The notes: a model not told the origin generated them from the letters alone. A DNA stretch of 64,000 bases from an uncultured Bacteroidales bacterium (GCA_937896895.1 CALBNV010000066.1:93963-157962), one strand, 5' to 3'; shown: positions 26,201 through 34,621, numbered from the stretch's first letter. Numbers and translations: made by a program.

Positions 26201-28809
26201 TTGCCGGTGAAATAATAATCGCCCCATCTCGATTGCGTCTCTGGCAATGCGACGCCGACGTATCTTCTGTAAGGCGAGATTTTCCCGCTGCGGCTCGTGA
26301 TGCTGAACTCGCCGCTGCTCTCGAACACCTTTATATTATATATGGCTTTCATGAACCCCGGCGCCGAGACGTTTTTCAACGCGTCGAACGAAATCATGGC
26401 CTTGCCCTCCGCGTTCAATGCCGCGCTGAAAAGCGACATCTCGTTGCTGTAGAAATCGTTGGCGATACAGTCGAAGTCGTATTTCTCAAAACCTTTGAAT
26501 GTGGTTTGCGATTTTGACAAGATGACCGACACTTCGGCTTTCAAGTCTTTGACATTCAGACCGTTAAGACGTGTTGAATGAAGCAGCACCTTGTCTTTGG
26601 CGTTCAGGCTGATTAAATCTTTCGGTTCAAAATTGATTTTCAGGCGGTTAGGCTTCACCGTCTCGACCCTCAGTCTTTTCTGGAAGACTTGGTTGCCGAT
26701 TTTGAAATGTGCGTTCCAAGTGCCTGTCGGGTCGCTTGCTAAAGTGTTGAATGTGAATGCGTAAATCTTTCCTACAGGCGTGTTGTTGGCCTTTTTAAGA
26801 TACAATCTTCCGTTCGGGTCGGTGACTTCCATCACGACGGGGTAATCATTTGAAAAATAGTCGTTTTTGTCGGAGATCATGAGGTTGAGCTGTATGGAGT
26901 CGCCCGGACGCCAGACGTCGCGGTTGCTGTAAACGAAGCCGTCAACATCGTGTTCGACAGCGTTGCCGGAGACATCGAACTTGCTGAGCGACAAAGACTT
27001 ATTCTTCTCCAACGGCAGATATGACCTGTCGCCTGAAGCGTTTTCCGCGACGACAAAATATGGCTTTGTGTTGAAGAAAACCCTAGCATAACCTTCCGCG
27101 TCAGCCTGCGACTCTCCGCATTGCTGCATCTGATAGTCAAAGAGACGGACCCTGACATTGCCCGCCGGCGAAGCGTCAGTGATGTTCTTGACAAAGACAT
27201 CGGTGAAGTCATCGCCCGAGCCTTTCGCCGTGATTGCCAAGTTGCTGACAAACAGGTTCTTGTGAATGTCAACATAGTTGTAGAAATATTGGCTGCATGG
27301 GTTGTTGTAATCGTAATCGCCGAAATAATAAACGCGGTAATCGTAGCTGTCGTTGTCCCAGTAACTGTCATTGTATCCTTTCGCAACTTTCTCATTGTCA
27401 CAGGCATACGGATAACACGTCATGTCGAAGTCGAGGTTGAGCTGATACATGTCGCCTGGTTTGACGTCAACGTAATCCGACAAGGCGATGTGGTAGGTCT
27501 TCCAGCTGTCGTAGTTGGCCTGTTCGAGCGGGACGCGCACTTTCTTCATCAGGCGGCCCACGCGGTTCATCCTGCCGTAAGACGACGTGAGGCCTTCGTC
27601 TTGCAGGTACGACATCACGTTGTTGTCATAGACTTTCACGACGCGCAGAATCACCTCTTTGAGGCATATCGCGTCGAAGGCGACGGTCGCGCCTTTCACC
27701 TCCGGCACGATGACGCCGTCGTCGCTCCATCTGATTTCTGGCTTTATTGATTTTAAACTTATATCATTGATAATAAAATCGTTAGCAGTGCGTGCGCCTT
27801 TGTCAGACATGATGCCTTGACGCAATGTGACGCTGAAATTGCTGTAACGATACGATGTCTTCGCCAAGAAAATCTTCAGGCAGTTGCCATCGACGGAAGT
27901 GGTAAACGACATGTTATTCGACAGCATGACGTAGCCCGCGAGGTTCTGACTCTTGTCGATCTCTTCCGAGAAATACACGCTGACGACATTCTCTCTCGCA
28001 TCAACGTTGTGATAGATGGCCTCAAACCTGCCTTTTGCGGGAATTGTCAGCGTTTTCTTTGCGGAACGGTTGATTTCCAACGACTTGCCGTCGAACGCCA
28101 CGTTGATGTCGTAGCCGTCATTTTTTCTTTTTATGTTGGAGATGACAACTTGCACATCGTTTGGTGTGACTTGTCTTGCGGTGCATTCAAAGTTCTCCAA
28201 AGTGTTTCTGTCGAGCAGCGAAAGCGCTGATTCTGAATTGATTGGCCTTGCGAATTTTATGTTTACCGTGTATGAGCATTTCTCGGCGTCTCCGCTTGAA
28301 TATTCGGCTGTCCCGATTTCAAAGTCTTGTCTTTTCACCAAGAACGAGGTCTTCATAACCTTTTCATTTACAGGCATTTCCACGAGCATCCCGATGTTGA
28401 AGGCGACATCGTGGGGCGTTCCCGCCTTCGGGCTTTCGTCAAACTGGAAGCCGACTGTGTTTTTGTCAATCCAGACAGCGTGTCCGGCGACTTTCGGCGT
28501 TATCTCAAACAGTTTCGACGGCAGTTCCTCGCCGAACTGTCTTTTCATCTTCAGGCCTTGCACGAACCTGAATTTCAGCGGTTCCGTCTCTGAAATCAGC
28601 CCCGAAGTGTAACTCTCGACGATTCCGGCTATCGTCTCGTCAAAAACCGGGATTTTTTCGACGTAAGTCGTTGGTGATTCAGAATGTCCTGAGCCGCATG
28701 AGACGTAAGTCGTTGGTGATTCAGAATGTCCTGAGCCGCATGAATTTAATAATGTGATTGTCAATAAACTGATTAACAATAAGTTAAAAATAAAAAATGG
28801 TTTTTTCAT
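23260..28809 (-). CDS. Alpha-2-macroglobulin family lipoprotein, thioester Cys absent
   Basis: This protein of about 1849 residues belongs to the bacterial alpha-2-macroglobulins, periplasmic protease traps that protect peptidoglycan synthesis. The start is set at ATG 28809 (MKKPFFIFNLLLISLL), which gives a lipoprotein signal with lipobox LNSC; an in-frame extension to 28977 adds no sensible signal. Macroglobulin domains fill the first two thirds. The bait and complement-like region includes VVDEGLLGLTGYKTADPSSHFF. Where thioester homologues have C-x-E-Q, this protein has YPYGGLEQTVSK near residue 1400, with Gly in place of Cys. It probably acts without covalent trapping. It is cotranscribed with pbpC (4-nt overlap). 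Confidence 0.92.
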   Translation of the reverse strand: MKKPFFIFNLLLISLLTITLLNSCGSGHSESPTTYVSCGSGHSESPTTYVEKIPVFDETIAGIVESYTSGLISETEPLKFRFVQGLKMKRQFGEELPSKLFEITPKVAGHAVWIDKNTVGFQFDESPKAGTPHDVAFNIGMLVEMPVNEKVMKTSFLVKRQDFEIGTAEYSSGDAEKCSYTVNIKFARPINSESALSLLDRNTLENFECTARQVTPNDVQVVISNIKRKNDGYDINVAFDGKSLEINRSAKKTLTIPAKGRFEAIYHNVDARENVVSVYFSEEIDKSQNLAGYVMLSNNMSFTTSVDGNCLKIFLAKTSYRYSNFSVTLRQGIMSDKGARTANDFIINDISLKSIKPEIRWSDDGVIVPEVKGATVAFDAICLKEVILRVVKVYDNNVMSYLQDEGLTSSYGRMNRVGRLMKKVRVPLEQANYDSWKTYHIALSDYVDVKPGDMYQLNLDFDMTCYPYACDNEKVAKGYNDSYWDNDSYDYRVYYFGDYDYNNPCSQYFYNYVDIHKNLFVSNLAITAKGSGDDFTDVFVKNITDASPAGNVRVRLFDYQMQQCGESQADAEGYARVFFNTKPYFVVAENASGDRSYLPLEKNKSLSLSKFDVSGNAVEHDVDGFVYSNRDVWRPGDSIQLNLMISDKNDYFSNDYPVVMEVTDPNGRLYLKKANNTPVGKIYAFTFNTLASDPTGTWNAHFKIGNQVFQKRLRVETVKPNRLKINFEPKDLISLNAKDKVLLHSTRLNGLNVKDLKAEVSVILSKSQTTFKGFEKYDFDCIANDFYSNEMSLFSAALNAEGKAMISFDALKNVSAPGFMKAIYNIKVFESSGEFSITSRSGKISPYRRYVGVALPETQSRWGDYYFTGKDWKFDVVVVNEDGTAANDDIELNYQLYKLDSYWWWDNDHYDLMRYVRGSYKRPIKNGTLEARGRKTALTLNIKDADWGSYLLVVSDPVGRHTFSKVISFDWADGARSTSAADAPALITVKTDKDCYNVGETMRVSFPANENSKAIVTVETSSKVIKVIHVQQLDKDVTVSIPVSEDMIPNAYVAVSLIQPFRNGGELPIRMYGVAPFKVTDSKSIIKPVIEAPESTTSNKTVEIKISERQGLKMYYTIAVVDEGLLGLTGYKTADPSSHFFSKRALGVRTWDNYDAIVSAMTDMMQGTLAAGGDGFIKPETTLLERFQAVAAMMGPFELEAGQTDIQHFNIPDYNGSLRVMVVATNGKDAFGSSDKDIIVKDKIMIIPTAPRTIGIDDEAVIKVKLIAEDFAGKTARLNVGLGNLEAKGNIPQTVAFDNDGEADAAFTVKAKQTKGNARISVTASCEGYEAKKSVAMPIRMPSSNKYNSVKQEIKPNETATLHIDCQGFDGTIETKFVANTGVPVDLFRHLDYLTSYPYGGLEQTVSKAFPQLYLNNLASLDETTKAELKANVENVIANMNAYLLPDFSMTSWPNGKYVDPWSELYALHFLIEARNQGYDVANSLIDGIIKYQTNRAKAWNYSADAPSVETIQAYRLFVLALNNTAEVGAMNRFKELEMKYPLTRALIAASYALVGKTNIASELIPVIDYSAKGWTSDYYITFGSKVRDMAMSIYAEMLANDNTEIVQNDIEELCRILGSNRWLDTQTTAMSVFVLGKYAERLSLKDNSIALTIKDGDKTENITTSRSSMTYIMQPKRGDNSITITNNGTEPVFVTLFTKGKVAEYQKYDDGAWYDMTVKYLDKNGNEINPEKIAQNTDFDVVIKVANPHEYQVTENALSFHAAAGWELINSRLFGDNAENEAQAKHIEYQDDYVDFIFDLAPYEAKVFRLSLNAAYEGIYTVPSVTCEDMYNNEIWYTTAARKTIVVR
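28660..28743 (-). repeat. 42-bp exact tandem duplication at the lipobox of the macroglobulin
   Basis: Two identical 42-bp units (28660-28701 and 28702-28743) encode SCGSGHSESPTTYV twice. The second unit carries a second Cys just after the mature N-terminus. Confidence 0.95.
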
Positions 28810-28890
28810 AGTATAAATTCCTTGATTGTTCTTATAACAAAATTGGAGCGCAAAGTTATTAAAAATTTCTTTAGTTATTAAAAATTTCCT

Positions 28891-28898
28891 TATCTTTG
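28891..28898 (+). promoter_or_regulatory. Bacteroidota -7 box for the PEGA/FGE gene
   Basis: TATCTTTG, 58 nt upstream of the start at 28957. An unusually strong Shine-Dalgarno (AAAGGAGG, 28939-28946) lies 10 nt before the ATG, which is rare in this phylum. Confidence 0.5.
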
Positions 28899-28956
28899 CA
28901 GCCGCGAAAGAGTAGAAAGTAATAAAGTTTGTAAAGTCAAAGGAGGCTGACGTACC

Positions 28957-30792
28957 ATGAAAAACATCACAACACATTCAATCAAATCATCAATTACATT
29001 GCTCTGCCTAATGTTGCTTGGCATCACGTCGTTGGCGCAGAACACGTCGCCGTTGAAAGTCATAGAGTTCCGGATGATACCCAATGGCATAATGGACGAG
29101 GGGAGGCTGGAGAAGAACCAGCGTACGGATCTCGACGACAACCCGGTGTGCGAGATAAAGGTGAAGGCGCAGGGCTTCGACGAGGGAGTGATGCAGCGTT
29201 TCAAGTTCTCGGCGGACGGGCCGTGGATCACGAAGGTGGAGTTCGACGACAAGAACGAGTGGCGCATATACCTGTCGTCGAACAGGCGAGGCTCGCTGAA
29301 GATAAAATACCAGGGCGACTGCGTCTTTGACTTTCCGGGTGAGCTTAAGCCGAAGAAGATCTACGAGCTGACTCTCGGCATGGAGACGGCGACGCTGGTG
29401 ATAAGGACCTCTCCGTCGGACGCGGCGATTTACATCGACGGCGAGAGGGCGGGGACGGGCTATGCGAGCAAGGCCGTGTCGATAGGCGCGGAACACCGCT
29501 ACAAGGTCGTGTGCGACGACTATTATCCGGAGGAGAATGTGGTGCTGTTCAACAGCAGCGAAAGGAAAGAGCTGGATGTCGAGCTTGCGCCGAATTTCGG
29601 ATACATCACGGTGAAGAGCACGCCTTCTGGCGCGGACGTATATGTTGATGACAAGAAGGCCGGCGTTACGCCGTACCAGATGAAGAAGATTAGTGTCGGG
29701 CAGCACGTGGTGGAGCTGCGTATGGCGGGCTACGAGCCGTTCGCCGACATGGTGACGATAAAGGCCGGCGAGGTGGACAGACAGTTTGAGGATGTGACGC
29801 TTGAAGCCGTGCTGGTGGCGACGGGTACCATAGTTCTCGAGTCCAACCCTTCTGGTGCGGTGATAACGATAGACGGCCGGCAGTACGGGCAGACACCGAA
29901 GACGCTGACGGACTTCCCCGTTGGGACATACACGGTGTATTTCGCCAAGGAGGGCTACCAGAACCTCGCGCAGAACCTCGACCTTAAGGACGGCGGGCGC
30001 GAGACGCTGTCGGTGACGATGAGCAAGACTTCCGTGCTGCAGCAGACAGTATCGGCGGACGGTACTGTGGCAGGTACGAGCGGCAGCTCGGCGGCAGCCA
30101 ACAAGACCTTCACGGTTAACGGAGTCTCCTTCGAGATGGTGACTGTCAAGGGCGGCACGTTCACGATGGGCGCGACCTCCGAGCAGGGGAGCGACGCCGA
30201 TAGTGACGAGAAACCGACCCACAGCGTGACGTTGAGTGACTACTACATAGGTAAGTTCGAAGTTACTCAGGAACTCTGGGAGGCGGTGATGGGGAGCAAC
30301 CCGAGCCATTTCAAAGGGAGCAACCTTCCTGTTGAAAAGGTCAGCTGGAACGACTGCCAGATGTTTGTAAAGAATCTTAACAGCCTGACGGGGAAGAACT
30401 TCCGTCTTCCTACGGAGGCGGAGTGGGAGTACGCTGCGAGGGGCGGAAACAAGAGCAAAGGGGACAAGTACAGCGGTAGTAACGACAAAAACGATGTGGC
30501 GTGGTACGATGACAACAGCGGTGGCAGGACTCGTCCCGTTGGCACTAAGTCGCCTAACGAGCTTGGCATTCACGACATGAGCGGCAACGTGTGGGAGTGG
30601 TGTCAGGACTGGTACGGGAACTACGGCAGCGGATCACATACCAACCCTCAGGGGGCATCATCGGGGTCATACCGCGTGTACCGTGGCGGTGGCTGGAGCA
30701 GCGATGCGGAGTACTGCCGCGTTTCGAATCGCAGCAACTACTCGCCTGTCCGCGGCAGCAACCTCGGCTTCCGCGTGGTCCTCATCCCATAG
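28957..30792 (+). CDS. Secreted PEGA-repeat protein with C-terminal FGE-sulfatase (SUMF1) domain
   Basis: The 611-residue product has a signal peptide (to about residue 27) and an N-terminal unassigned domain. Three PEGA domains follow at about 145-210, 213-282 and 286-355. Each shows the S-x-P-(S/E)-G/D-A-x-(V/I)-x-(I/V)-D-G/D pattern (TSPSDAAIYIDGERAG, STPSGADVYVDDKKAG, SNPSGAVITIDGRQYG). Residues 384-611 are an FGE/SUMF1-type domain: MVTVKGGTFTMGAT, RLPTEAEWEYAARGG, MSGNVWEWCQDWYG and a C-terminal GFRVV. The active-site Cys pair of true formylglycine enzymes is not evident, so a structural or binding role is more likely. PEGA domains are usually cell-surface modules. The fold is also used by variable proteins of diversity-generating retroelements. 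Confidence 0.88.
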   Translation: MKNITTHSIKSSITLLCLMLLGITSLAQNTSPLKVIEFRMIPNGIMDEGRLEKNQRTDLDDNPVCEIKVKAQGFDEGVMQRFKFSADGPWITKVEFDDKNEWRIYLSSNRRGSLKIKYQGDCVFDFPGELKPKKIYELTLGMETATLVIRTSPSDAAIYIDGERAGTGYASKAVSIGAEHRYKVVCDDYYPEENVVLFNSSERKELDVELAPNFGYITVKSTPSGADVYVDDKKAGVTPYQMKKISVGQHVVELRMAGYEPFADMVTIKAGEVDRQFEDVTLEAVLVATGTIVLESNPSGAVITIDGRQYGQTPKTLTDFPVGTYTVYFAKEGYQNLAQNLDLKDGGRETLSVTMSKTSVLQQTVSADGTVAGTSGSSAAANKTFTVNGVSFEMVTVKGGTFTMGATSEQGSDADSDEKPTHSVTLSDYYIGKFEVTQELWEAVMGSNPSHFKGSNLPVEKVSWNDCQMFVKNLNSLTGKNFRLPTEAEWEYAARGGNKSKGDKYSGSNDKNDVAWYDDNSGGRTRPVGTKSPNELGIHDMSGNVWEWCQDWYGNYGSGSHTNPQGASSGSYRVYRGGGWSSDAEYCRVSNRSNYSPVRGSNLGFRVVLIP

Positions 30793-30869
30793 TTTAACAG
30801 GTGGGGCATCCGTCTCATCCGTGGCGAAAAGAGAAGAGGGATAATGCGAAACCGTGGCGTTTCAAATGG

Positions 30870-30897
30870 GTAGAGACGGTGCATGCACCGTCTCTAC
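30870..30897. repeat. Perfect 28-bp palindrome, GTAGAGACG family
   Basis: Arms GTAGAGACGGTGCA and its exact reverse complement meet without a loop. The outer bases match the REP family of the RAYT gene, with a different centre. Confidence 0.8.
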
Positions 30898-30959
30898 GTT
30901 TTTTCGCTGTCGGCAATGGACGCAGCCGCACATGGCGACGGAGCAGACGGGAAACGCGG

Positions 30960-31185
30960 ATAACAACAAGAGTTTGCTCCACTTCGCTGTCGCTACGCTC
31001 GTAATGACGGGCGGTTTGTTTAAAAAAACTAAATAATAGTTGAAGTGTTGCGGCGAAGCCGCAACACTTCAACTATTTTATACCACCAAACGATGCCGTC
31101 CTTGCGAGCGACCGCAGGGAGTCGAGCAATCTCCGGCGCAATACGTAGTGAAGCAGACAGCAATCGAAATGACGGTAAACCGCAG
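30960..31185. repeat. Gene-free stretch with degenerate interspersed repeats
   Basis: The segment contains inverted fragments of a common bacterial interspersed sequence: CGCTACGCTCGTAATGACGG near 31000 and a partner reading CCTTGCGAGCGACCGCAGGG near 31100, with GCAATC and AATGACGG near 31160. No convincing gene lies in 30793-31316; short frames there have no coding character. Confidence 0.5.
31035..31077. repeat. Perfect 20-bp hairpin with 3-nt loop
   Basis: The arms 31035-31054 and 31058-31077 are exact reverse complements around GAA. It has no strong T tract, so it looks more like a mobile hairpin than a terminator. Confidence 0.75.
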
Positions 31186-31241
31186 CGAAAAATTCATGCG
31201 ATTCGTGCCATTCGTTCAATCCGTGGTGAAAATTTTTGTGT

Positions 31242-31281
31242 AAAAAAAGAGCGCACCAAAACCTCACGTCTTGATGCACTC
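31242..31281 (-). terminator. Terminator of glyA
   Basis: On the minus strand an 11-bp stem with G-U pairs (31271-31281 with 31249-31259) is followed by seven U (31242-31248). Confidence 0.65.
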
Positions 31282-31316
31282 TCTTAACTCTACTCTCTAC
31301 TCTCTTAACCCTGAGA

Positions 31317-32615
31317 TTACCAGGCGAAGAGCGGGTAGTCGGCCATGATGGCGTTGACTTTCTCCTTCACCATGTTGATCTTGGTGTCAGGTGCTGTCTT
31401 CGCGACCGGGTCGATTGCCGAGATGACGTCGTCGATCATGTCAACGATCGGTTCCATCATGTCTTCCTTCAAGCCACGTGTCGTGATGGCCGGCGTGCCG
31501 ATGCGGAGACCTGACGTGAGGAACGGTGAGCGGCTGTCGAACGGCACCATGTTCTTGTTGACGGTGATGTCGGCGAGGACAAGCGTGTTCTCGACCATCT
31601 TGCCTGTGATCTCCGGGAACTTGGTGCGCAGGTCGATGAGCATCAGGTGGTTGTCGGTGCCGCCGCTGATGATTTTGTAGCCTCTCTCGTTGAATGCCTT
31701 TGCCATCGCAGCGGCGTTCTTCTTCACCTGGAGGATGTATTCGAAGTATTCATCTGACAATGCCTCGCCGAAAGCGACTGCCTTTGACGCGATGACGTGC
31801 TCGAGCGGGCCGCCCTGCACGCCCGGGAACACCGCGCTGTTGAGCAGCGCCGACATCATCTTCACTTCGCCCTTCGGTGTCGTGTAGCCCCACGGGTTCT
31901 CGAAGTCCTCGCGCATCATGATCATGCCGCCGCGTGGTCCGCGGAGTGTCTTGTGTGTCGTCGTGGTGACGATGTGGCAGTATTCGAGCGGGTCGTTGAG
32001 GATGCCGCGTGCGATGAGACCTGCCGGGTGGCTGATGTCGGCCATGAGGATGGCGCCGACAGAGTCAGCGGCCTTGCGCATACGCGCGTAGTCCCAGTCA
32101 CGTGAATATGCCGAGGCGCCGGCGATGATGAGTTTCGGCTTGTACTGCGCCACTTTCTTCTCCATGTCGTCGTAGTCAACCATGCCTGTCTCAGGGCTTA
32201 CCTGGTAGGCGACCGGGTTGTAGAGCAGACCTGACGAGTTGACCGGTGAACCGTGTGAGAGGTGCCCGCCGTGTGAGAGGTCGAGGCCCATGAATGTGTC
32301 ACCTGGCTTCAGGCAGGCGAGAAGCACCGCCATGTTTGCCTGTGCGCCGGAGTGGGGCTGCACGTTCACATATTTCGCCTGGAACAGCTCGCCCGCGCGG
32401 TCGATGGCGATCTGCTCGGTCTGGTCAACGATCTGGCAGCCACCGTAGTAACGTTTGCCTGGATAACCCTCAGCGTATTTGTTTGTCATCACCGAACCCA
32501 TGGCCTTCAAGACCTGGTCGCTGACGAAATTTTCCGATGCGATAAGCTCGATACCGCCCATCTGACGCTTCTTTTCCTTGAGAATCAGATTGAAAACCTG
32601 TGTGTCTTTTTTCAT
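31317..32615 (-). CDS. glyA: Serine hydroxymethyltransferase
   Basis: The 432-residue PLP enzyme interconverts serine and glycine while loading one-carbon units onto tetrahydrofolate. The N-terminus ([15 protein letters not shown]) is strongly conserved, as are [16 protein letters not shown] and [12 protein letters not shown]. The PLP lysine lies in [14 protein letters not shown] near residue 225. [15 protein letters not shown] is also typical. Length is normal. The gene is alone on the minus strand, diverges from the polyprenyl synthase gene across a 126-bp A/T-rich region, and has its own terminator. Confidence 0.98.
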   Translation of the reverse strand: MKKDTQVFNLILKEKKRQMGGIELIASENFVSDQVLKAMGSVMTNKYAEGYPGKRYYGGCQIVDQTEQIAIDRAGELFQAKYVNVQPHSGAQANMAVLLACLKPGDTFMGLDLSHGGHLSHGSPVNSSGLLYNPVAYQVSPETGMVDYDDMEKKVAQYKPKLIIAGASAYSRDWDYARMRKAADSVGAILMADISHPAGLIARGILNDPLEYCHIVTTTTHKTLRGPRGGMIMMREDFENPWGYTTPKGEVKMMSALLNSAVFPGVQGGPLEHVIASKAVAFGEALSDEYFEYILQVKKNAAAMAKAFNERGYKIISGGTDNHLMLIDLRTKFPEITGKMVENTLVLADITVNKNMVPFDSRSPFLTSGLRIGTPAITTRGLKEDMMEPIVDMIDDVISAIDPVAKTAPDTKINMVKEKVNAIMADYPLFAW

Positions 32616-32723
32616 TTTGATTTGTATTTAGTTGATATTCAATTATTTAAAAAAATCTTTTGAATTTATTTGAAGTTTCAAAATTATAAATTTTTCTTTA
32701 ACAAAACACATTTTAATTTTTTT

Positions 32724-32731
32724 TAATTTTG
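32724..32731 (+). promoter_or_regulatory. Bacteroidota -7 box for the polyprenyl synthase gene
   Basis: TAATTTTG, only 10 nt before the ATG at 32742, so the leader would be very short. On the other strand of the same gap another TAATTTTG (near 32679-32686) could serve glyA. Confidence 0.4.
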
Positions 32732-32741
32732 CAAAAAAATC

Positions 32742-33713
32742 ATGACTCTCGACGAGATAAAATCGGTGGTGGCACCTGAGCTTTCGCGCTTCGATGATTA
32801 TTACAGGGATGCGCTTCGTTCCGACAACCAGCTGTTGGACAAGATTGGTGCTTACACGTTGAAACACAAGGGGAAACAGCTGCGTCCGCTGTTCGTGTTT
32901 CTCTCGGCGAAGTGTTTCGGCGAGGTCAACGGCAAGACGTTCCGCGCCGCCACTTTCATCGAGCTGCTTCACTCCGCCACGCTCATCCACGACGACGTGG
33001 TCGATGACGCTGCCGAACGCCGCGGCTTCGCTTCCATAAACGCTCTCTACAAAAACAAAATCGCCGTGCTCGCCGGCGACTATCTCCTCGCAAAAGGCAT
33101 GATGATTGCCTTGGAAAACAAAGAATATCAGATGCTTGACATGATTTCCGAGGCGGTCGCCAAGATCGGTGACGGCGAGATTTCGCAGCTCGACAAGGCC
33201 AAGCGCATGGACGTTTCCGAAGACGAATATTATCAGATCATTGAGAAGAAAACTGCCTCGCTCATCGCCTCGTGCTGTGCCATCGGAGCCGTCTCGACAA
33301 ACGCCGGCATTCAGCAGGTTGAGGCGATGAGACTGTTCGGCACGTACGCCGGCATCGCCTTCCAGATCCGTGACGACATCTTTGATTATCAACCTGATAA
33401 CATGTCGGGGAAAGGCTTCGGCAACGACATCAAGGAGCATAAGATGACACTGCCGCTCATACATCTGCTGAAGGAAAGCCCGCCCGTCGAAAGAGAAATC
33501 ATCAAAGGAAAGATTCTTCTTTGCGGAAAGAAAACGAAAACCATAAAAAAGATTATCGCCTTGGCAAATGAGAAACACAGTCTCGAATACTGCACCGAAA
33601 AGATGAACGAATTTGTGGAAAAAGCTGATAATCAATTGAATGAAATAAATGATTCTGAAGCGAAGACGGCTTTAAGGAATCTGATGTATTATTGTGTGAA
33701 CAGAAACAAATAA
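32742..33713 (+). CDS. Polyprenyl diphosphate synthase (trans-type)
   Basis: The 323-residue enzyme condenses isopentenyl diphosphate onto an allylic diphosphate. The first Asp-rich motif is LIHDDVVDDAAERRG near residue 82, and the second is FQIRDDIFDYQ near 207. GKQLRPLFVFLSAK near 45 is the basic motif that binds the diphosphate. The most likely product is the long side chain of menaquinone (octaprenyl-type, IspB-like), but chain length cannot be read from sequence alone. It is transcribed divergently from glyA. A 60-nt gap follows before a beta-barrel gene. Confidence 0.93.
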   Translation: MTLDEIKSVVAPELSRFDDYYRDALRSDNQLLDKIGAYTLKHKGKQLRPLFVFLSAKCFGEVNGKTFRAATFIELLHSATLIHDDVVDDAAERRGFASINALYKNKIAVLAGDYLLAKGMMIALENKEYQMLDMISEAVAKIGDGEISQLDKAKRMDVSEDEYYQIIEKKTASLIASCCAIGAVSTNAGIQQVEAMRLFGTYAGIAFQIRDDIFDYQPDNMSGKGFGNDIKEHKMTLPLIHLLKESPPVEREIIKGKILLCGKKTKTIKKIIALANEKHSLEYCTEKMNEFVEKADNQLNEINDSEAKTALRNLMYYCVNRNK

Positions 33714-33775
33714 AAAACTTGTGTAACTTGTGTCAATAAACTCGTGAAACTTGTGTTAAATAAAATGTCAAAAAA

Positions 33776-34399
33776 ATGAAAAAACTTATCTTTCTCCTCG
33801 CAATAAGTGCTTTATTCGCTGCAAATGCAGTTTCTCAGTCGTTCTACGGCGGCGTGGCCCTCGGCGGTGTTACCTCGCAGGTTGACGGCGACGGCAACAA
33901 CGGCTTTCATAAATTCGGTTTCACTGGCGGCGGTTTTGTCGGTCTTAAACTCAGTGATATTTTTGACATTCAGTTGGAAATCAAATATATACAGAAAGGT
34001 TCCAAGTCGAGTGTCGATGATCTTTCGTCTTTCAAAATCCGTCTCGACTATGTCGAGATGCCTCTTGTGGCGTCGGCGAATCTGGACTTTTTGAAAGTCA
34101 ATGGCAGGAAACTTGACTGGCTGAAGTTTGAACTCGGCTTGAGTCTCGACGTACTTGTCTATACCAATCAGAAAATAAATGCTGCAAATGAAGCGACCGA
34201 CATGTGGCGTCCGCTATGCCTCAACGGAATCCTTGGCATGCAGTTCCGGCTGATGCCGAAACTCGGAATTGGTTTCCGCGTGATTACTTCAATAACATCG
34301 GCTTACAAAGGCAACTTCGGCAGGGATACGGTACGTTTCGGGCAAAAAGGCGCGTTCAACGATGTCCTTGAGCTTGTCTTTTTCTATCGATTAAAGTAA
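33776..34399 (+). CDS. Outer-membrane beta-barrel protein (porin-like, PorT-type)
   Basis: The 207-residue product starts with a signal peptide (MKKLIFLLAISALFAANAVSQ). The mature part is a run of amphipathic beta strands rich in Gly and aromatics (SFYGGVALGGVTSQ, GGGFVGLKLSDIFDIQLEIKYIQKGS), and it ends on an aromatic-rich strand (DVLELVFFYRLK). This is the pattern of small 8- to 10-strand Bacteroidota barrels (outer membrane protein beta-barrel domain). The cargo is unknown. It lies 62 nt after the polyprenyl synthase gene and may share its transcript. A mini CRISPR array follows about 100 bp downstream. Confidence 0.8.
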   Translation: MKKLIFLLAISALFAANAVSQSFYGGVALGGVTSQVDGDGNNGFHKFGFTGGGFVGLKLSDIFDIQLEIKYIQKGSKSSVDDLSSFKIRLDYVEMPLVASANLDFLKVNGRKLDWLKFELGLSLDVLVYTNQKINAANEATDMWRPLCLNGILGMQFRLMPKLGIGFRVITSITSAYKGNFGRDTVRFGQKGAFNDVLELVFFYRLK

Positions 34400-34495
34400 T
34401 TCATGATGTCATTTGAGGCATTGTCTCAGTGAATCCTTATTTCTGTGGTTTCCTTTGTACAAATTGGTTTGGTGAACTGCAGGAATGCGGGTCAT

Positions 34496-34621
34496 GTTGT
34501 GAATTGCTTTCAAATTTTGACTACTTTTGCAGTCGCTAACAACCGGGAACTTTCGTGAAAGTTCCCGAACCCTGTTGTGAATTGCTTTCAAATTTTGACT
34601 ACTTTTGCAGTCGCTAACAAC
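34496..34621 (+). CRISPR. Two-repeat mini CRISPR array with a palindromic spacer
   Basis: Two identical 48-nt repeats (34496-34543 and 34574-34621) flank one 30-nt spacer (34544-34573). The repeats are the same as those of the main array. The spacer contains a perfect inverted repeat with 11-bp arms (34544-34554 and 34557-34567). The 30 nt after the second repeat may be the remnant of another spacer. The array is separated from the main one by 915 bp holding three small genes. Confidence 0.9.

Noticed and set aside
28810..28977. N-terminal extension of the macroglobulin
   Set aside because: It would bury the lipoprotein signal 56 residues inside the protein.
29008..30573. 521-codon open frame opposite the PEGA/FGE gene
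   Set aside because: Arg/His-rich shadow of a well-supported gene with conserved motifs on the plus strand.
30793..31316. Diversity-generating retroelement machinery after the PEGA/FGE gene
   Set aside because: No reverse transcriptase, accessory gene or template repeat is present here.
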